64,000 nt of DNA from Topomyia yanbarensis (taxonomy: Eukaryota > Arthropoda > Insecta > Diptera > Culicidae). Position 1 is the first letter of the stretch; every line of letters begins with the position of its first letter. Both the position numbers and the translations under genes were made by a program. The DNA is taken from the NCBI RefSeq assembly GCF_030247195.1, contig NC_080672.1, forward strand, positions 349,864,413-349,928,412. Direction: 5' to 3'. Below the pieces are notes generated by a model. It did no database searches, was not told where the DNA came from, and saw only the letters and a program-made list of their open reading frames with translations. Shown piece by piece: positions 59,101-64,000 of this stretch.

Positions 59101-59498
59101 GTTATGATGTTTTTTAGTGTTTTGTTTGAAATAAGAACTTGCATAATTTCGAAAAGCATTATAAATAATTCATGAATCGTTGCTACTGAAAATATACCCC
59201 TACCTATTGTGGTTATTGCAGACACCGTAGATGAAACGAGTACATTGTAGGCGATCCTGGTTTACGATACGAAGTGAAGGATTGCAAGCAGCGATACGAC
59301 GATAGTGGGAGAAGCTACGATGTCCGAAAAGTAAATTGTGCCACACTTAGTGGGAAAAGAAGATTCCTGGTTTCTAGCTCTTAAATCTATTGTAATAAGG
59401 GGTGTCGTAACCTTTTGACTCCATCTTGGATTTTTCGCTTTCTTGTTGCACCTTCCGCATAGGCGTGTTAGCGCTTCAAAAATCGAATACTGAATGCC
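56107..59498. other. mostly unique DNA, no gene recognised
   Basis: 57200-57700 and 58400-58640 are more balanced in composition and lack repeats from elsewhere in the window. The open frames there (61, 110 and 87 codons) have no motif. A 10-base G run occurs near 57150. A near-palindrome TGACACAGTGCACCGTGTCA lies near 56641-56660. This is the best place to look for an overlooked exon or regulatory element. Confidence 0.4.
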
Positions 59499-59506
59499 GG
59501 TGCAAA

Positions 59507-60262
59507 CAGAGATGCCAGATACTTTTTTCAAATGTCTGCAATAATAATTTTAAAAGTCTGGGAAGTACCAAAAATATCAGGAAAACTATTTTCGACCAAA
59601 AATGACGATAATGCGTTATATTAAATGATGCATTTATAGCCCAAGATAAGAAGACAGAAATAGTTCATGGAGGATAACCCTGAAGTAAACAAATCTGTAA
59701 TTCGAAACTACACAGAAAAGAATATTTTGTGATTTTAAGTTTATTTTCATGCACATATTTGGAGCACGAATATAAATGTAAAATAAAGTTCCACCAAAAA
59801 TCCACACGACTTGTCGTGCTTTCTTCAACGAATTTTATTATAATTCTACACGTGGATTGAAAATTACAGTTTCTTCAAATGGAAAACCAATGCACTTCAA
59901 TGTATTTTTACACGCTTATTGCTGTAAAATGAATGACATGTAATATTACACGAATGAAAGTGTAAAATTGTATGCTTTTTGATGCTCCAATTGAGCGCAT
60001 TGATTTTAACGTAATTTTCAATCAAAGTTTTGATTCAATCTTTGTATGTTTACATTCGTATTGATTTACATGTCGTTTAAATTTCATTATTTTTTTGTGT
60101 GTAGTGTAACCAAAAGCCCTTATTCTCAAAAATCTGTAATTATCTGCAACCAAACTAAAAAATCTGTAAATATCTGCAACCAAACTAAAAATCTGCAAAT
60201 ATCTGTATCTTCGAAAAAAAGTCTGCGAATTTGCAGACATGTTTGCAAATCTGGCATCTCTG
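59507..60262. mobile_element. hAT MITE (family CAGAGATGCCAG), copy 2, opposite orientation and interrupted
   Basis: Termini CAGAGATGCCAG and CTGGCATCTCTG. The 8-bp duplication is GGTGCAAA / GGTGCAAT (59499-59506 and 60263-60270), one mismatch. Its complement aligns with 19092-19351 end to end, except for a 513-bp block (59589-60101) that the short copy lacks. Confidence 0.9.
59589..60101. mobile_element. 513-bp TA-flanked insertion inside the hAT MITE
   Basis: Compared with the uninterrupted copy at 19 kb, the inserted block is bounded by TA on both sides (59587-59588 and 60102-60103), where the empty copy has one TA. TA duplication fits a Tc1/mariner-type insertion, but I see no clear terminal inverted repeats. 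No coding frame. Confidence 0.65.
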
Positions 60263-60429
60263 GGTGCAATCGCGCTCGCGATTCCGTCTACCCAACTGGT
60301 GTCGCTTTCGAAGAGGTACGCTCTCACTTTCTCTTTACCAGAATCGCTCTCATTCACTCTTCGTTGCTCTCGCGGCCTACCGGAACAGGCTAACGAATCT
60401 CTTGTTCGTTTGCGCTTTTCTATCTCTCT

Positions 60430-60801
60430 TTTGCCTTTCTCATATAGAAAGGTTATGCAATTGCTCCAAAAACCGACTTTCTAACCGAGGCCCGCAGGGC
60501 CGAGTGTCATATACCATTCGACTCAGTTCGTCGAGATCGGAAAATGTCTGTGTGTGTATGTATGTGTGTGTATGTGCAGGCATGACAACAAAATGTCCAC
60601 ATCGGTTTCTCAGAGATGGCTGAACCGATTTTCATAAACTTAGTCGCAAATGAAAGGTACAACGTTCCCATCGGCTGCTATTGAACTTTATTTTGATCCG
60701 ACATTTCAGTCCGGAGATACAAGTTGAAGAGTACGGTTACATAGAAAATCTTGTTACAATTTGTCACACGTATAAACTGATACCTCTATAACAGTCGAGA
60801 T
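60430..60801. mobile_element. family Z repeat, copy 4 (reverse orientation)
   Basis: It begins TTGCCTTTCTCATATAGAAAGG and ACCGAGGCCCGCAGGGCCGAG, the complement of the other copies' ends. GTCTGTGTGTGTATG and CGGTTTCTCAGAGATGGCTG follow. It is interrupted at 60802 by a hAT MITE and may resume after it. A stray family Z end is also present near 61553-61600. Confidence 0.7.
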
Positions 60802-61036
60802 CAGCGGTTCTCAACCTTTTTCATACTACGGACCCCTTAGAAATCACCCTGGGTTACTGCGGACCTCTACGGATATACATCGATTTTGTATGCTATCAAT
60901 ATGTTATTTTCAGTTTGTTAGAAAATAAGACATGAAATTTCAATATGGACTCGAAAAATATAGTTTTCTTCGCGGTCCTCCAGGAACGACTTCACGGCCC
61001 CCTAGGGGTCCGCGGACCCCAGGTTGAGAATCACTG
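60802..61036. mobile_element. 235-bp hAT MITE with near-perfect 8-bp TSD
   Basis: Termini CAGCGGTTCTCAACCT and AGGTTGAGAATCACTG. The duplication is GTCGAGAT / GTCTAGAT (60794-60801 and 61037-61044). ACGGACCCC and GGGGTCCGCGGACCCC lie just inside the ends. The CAGnGGTTCTCAACC terminus is widespread among animal hAT elements. Confidence 0.92.
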
Positions 61037-61877
61037 GTCTAGATCACCAATGGCACCCCAAAGTCGCTTTGCAATTCGCCACACACCTAGGAAAAATCGT
61101 GTAAATTTACGTTTCCTGGCCCTGACATATACGAGCATCGAAAATGGCTTACTTTTAAGTTTGATTTTAATTTTACATGACGTTGAATTTCGTAAATCAC
61201 GTAATTTTACTCCACATATAGCGTTTGTTCTGAATGGCAGTAAATGTAATTTTATGTCATTGCGCATGTAATGTACATGTTTCATGTAAAATTAAACGGA
61301 GCACGGTTATATTTCGTGAATTACGGTTTGTTAAATTCTTTCATGCTTGCAATTACGTCAACGACTCAACGATAAAATTCATATTTTTTTGGTGTGCACC
61401 TAAGTTCATAGCAGTGGGAATTGAATAGGAAAATTTAAAAATCGACTGTATATTTTTGATTCCACATGTCTTTAAAATTCATGAAACGTCGAAATTTTCT
61501 GAAATCTCAAAAAAAAAGATTGGCACTTTTTTGAATTTTGGCAAATTTTTGCTTTTGCCTTTCTCATATTGAAAGGTGCAATCACTCTGAAAATCGTCAA
61601 CCTAATTTTCTTTCGACTGACATAGGATTTATGGATTTTACAGGAGCGTAACTAGGGAAGTAAGGAGAACGCCTGCACGTAGCTCATCAGGTCCGTAGCT
61701 GGCGAGCGTGTGTAGGTGCAAAGTGTATTAAATGTAATAGACATTTCCACAATAATATTGAACATTGTACGTTGTACAAAACATGACATTTTATTTACAC
61801 TGTTAATTGAATGCATAAAATAAGGTTTTTTCTTATCTTTTTTTTTTTTTATTTTTTTAATCTAATGTGTACAAATC

Positions 61878-62082
<205 letters not shown>

Positions 62083-62260
62083 CCCCTTGAAACTAAAACG
62101 GTCGGTACTTTTGAATCATCTTTAAAACAAACTCTGCGCAATAGGCCTAGCCGTTTTAATATTTGCGACATATAATATGCTTCAAATGTTAATATTGACA
62201 AGAAAAACACTAAAGTGTAACTGCAGTGTTTTCCAGGATGCTTTTCAATACTGGCTGTGT

Positions 62261-62280
62261 AGAATAGAATAGAATAGAAT
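62261..62280. repeat. AGAAT pentanucleotide repeat
   Basis: Four exact tandem copies of AGAAT. Confidence 0.9.
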
Positions 62281-62479
62281 CTAATGTGTAGAAATATTTC
62301 AGGACAAAACTTATATTTTACAGTTTGCGGTCGTTGCGCAAGCTTCACGTTTTATCTACACTGTTATTTGCATTCAAAATAAAGGAGTTTCATTCTTTTG
62401 ATTATTTTTTTGTACTTTAGTGTGGGGAACGATTAGTATCGAATTTATATCCTACAAGGGGTTCACGGTGTGTCTAAAA

Positions 62480-62835
62480 CCGTTATTAACAAAAAAATGA
62501 CCATAAATTTGGCATACGGCATTCGAAATATACAGTATCCAAGCATCTTCTCAGTGAATTTCAAAATGATCTATCGAGAGATTCGAGAGATATAGCGATT
62601 TGAAGTTTTATGACACGTTTTAAAAGGCTACCAGCAAACACCCACGGGTTTGGTCCTACCTTCATAAACAAAAAAAAAATTTGTCCACTTATTTGGTACT
62701 TGACATTCGAAAGCTATAGTTATCAAGTATATCCCTTGCAAGTTTGAAAATATTTCATTGACGGAATCGAAAGTTGTAACGATTTGAATGCGGTATGGTG
62801 AGGGATTTCATGAGAAACCGGCCGACCGCAAAATA
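62480..62835. repeat. degenerate tandem duplication, period ~195 bp
   Basis: CATTCGAAATATACAGTATCCAAG...CGATTTGAAG and CATTCGAAAGCTATAGTTATCAAG...CGATTTGAATG share word order through ATTCGA.AG.TA...AACGATTTGAA. Confidence 0.55.
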
Positions 62836-63224
62836 TGACCATCGTCGATTCGAACGAAACTTTACATTTGTGATCGGTTTATGAATCTCCATGATTTTTT
62901 CTTGCAATTTGAATATTTTGATGCAAGAGCAATTTTTTCAAAAGGGCGTAGACGTTTCTACGTGCAACAATTTCAAATTTTTTTTTGTTCGATTACATTA
63001 TTTTATACAGTAAAACTATCTGAGAACGAAATACAGGTAATGAATACTTCTGCACGAAAAAAACATACGCTGAAAATAATGTTGTGTCATTTTTCACAAA
63101 AACAAAAATTTATGATAAAAATTTAAATTGCAAAAAACCCATTTTTTCTAATTTTTTATATTTTGTTAACAAAAATCTAAAGAGAAAAGAAACATTTTGA
63201 ATGTAATTTCATGATGGAGAAATT

Positions 63225-63760
63225 ATCAGCAAAAAAGTTTTTCTAACAATAACTTTATACATGTTTTTAAATTCCATACTGATTGACATACAAAACTGTA
63301 ATTTTATTACAGAATATAATTCTAAGTATCATTTTAAATTAAAATGCATTTAACGAATACCTTCCAAAATGCGATAGTTTTCGAGATATTTGGAATTTTG
63401 CTCCAACAAAAACAATTAATTCATGTAATGATGTTCTTTTTAAAAGTTATTCGCGTTACCCCATCATAAATTGTCTAAAAAAGCTTTTTCAGTGTATTTG
63501 GATCATTGAGAAGCTTTTAATAAAAAAGTTTTCCTACCAACAACTTTTGACAAATTTTTATAATTCATACTATTTGCAGTCAAAAGTACAATTTTATTTT
63601 TGAATTTGATTCTAAACGCTATTTTAAATCAAAATGCTTCCAACAAAAAATTTCTGAAATGTATTAGTTTTCGAGATATTTTAAATTTTGTTTTAATAAC
63701 ACAATTATTTTGTTTTCTAACGACCTTTTCAGAAGTTATTCGCATTTCTCCATCGACAGC
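63225..63760. repeat. degenerate tandem duplication, period ~285 bp
   Basis: Two units share AGTTTTTCTAACAATAACTT / AGTTTTCCTACCAACAACTT, then TTTTAAATTAAAATGC, TTAGTTTTCGAGATATTT and AAAAGTTATTCGCGTT / AGAAGTTATTCGCATT. AT-rich, non-coding. Confidence 0.75.
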
Positions 63761-64000
63761 AATTAGTTTTTCGTAAGGCCCATAACATTTTCTATAACTT
63801 TTCCATTGACATCAAGGCGATATTGTAAACAATTTGAAAGCTATACAAAAACAATCAAAATATTATTCAACCATAGGATCTGATGATTAAACTATATAGT
63901 AAAATTATATTTTGGTTGTTCGTAAATATTGGGATAGAATAAAAAGTTGTTTTATAAAAAATGCGAAATTTCTGCATTTTCGCGTATTATTGTGAATATT

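Overview
The window is gene-poor, AT-rich, intron-bearing animal DNA packed with decayed transposable elements. A mosquito (Culicidae), probably one with an Aedes-sized genome, fits best. The reasons are a dipteran-style pleiotrophin/midkine gene with long element-filled introns, LOA-like, R1-like and jockey-like LINE remains, tRNA-headed SINEs, and many short inverted-repeat elements (MITEs). I see no bacterial operons, CRISPR arrays or intact viral genes. The species call is inference.

Region by region. 0-4 kb: AT-rich intergenic DNA with a small MITE and a perfect hairpin. 4.0-7.6 kb: the one gene I recognise, a minus-strand midkine/pleiotrophin (miple-type) secreted heparin-binding growth factor. 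Three coding exons are resolved, all joined by phase-1 introns. The introns hold a TTAA-flanked element, a 117-bp minisatellite and a 0.6-kb foldback. 7.8-24 kb: MITEs, a jockey-type endonuclease fragment, a duplicated family rich in ATCATGAAC, a SINE, and hAT- and piggyBac-like elements. 24.5-25.3 kb: a weak candidate gene. 25.8-28.1 kb: two copies of a ~1.1-kb family with microsatellites. 31.36-35.36 kb: a 4.0-kb hAT-type element with perfect 8-bp target-site duplications but no transposase, itself holding a SINE and a large inverted repeat. 35.7-36.9 kb: a reverse-transcriptase fragment. 38.6-43.5 kb: several elements packed end to end plus a ~480-bp tandem duplication. 43.7-44.8 kb: a candidate minus-strand gene with a PAN/apple-like cysteine segment and an apparent 41-nt intron. 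46.8-48.9 kb: a SINE, two hAT foldbacks and two minisatellites. 49.3-56.0 kb: a dead LOA/I-type LINE broken by an R1-clade LINE in the opposite orientation. 59.5-61.6 kb: two more hAT elements, one split by a TA-flanked insertion. 61.9-64 kb: a 198-bp AT microsatellite and tandemly duplicated AT-rich DNA.

The only functional story I can support is the miple-type ligand gene. Everything else that codes is element debris or a low-confidence candidate. The strongest new structural result is six hAT-type insertions recognised from terminal inverted repeats plus 8-bp target-site duplications. There are also two Harbinger-like copies with 3-bp duplications and several TTAA-flanked elements. I found no convincing undescribed biological system.
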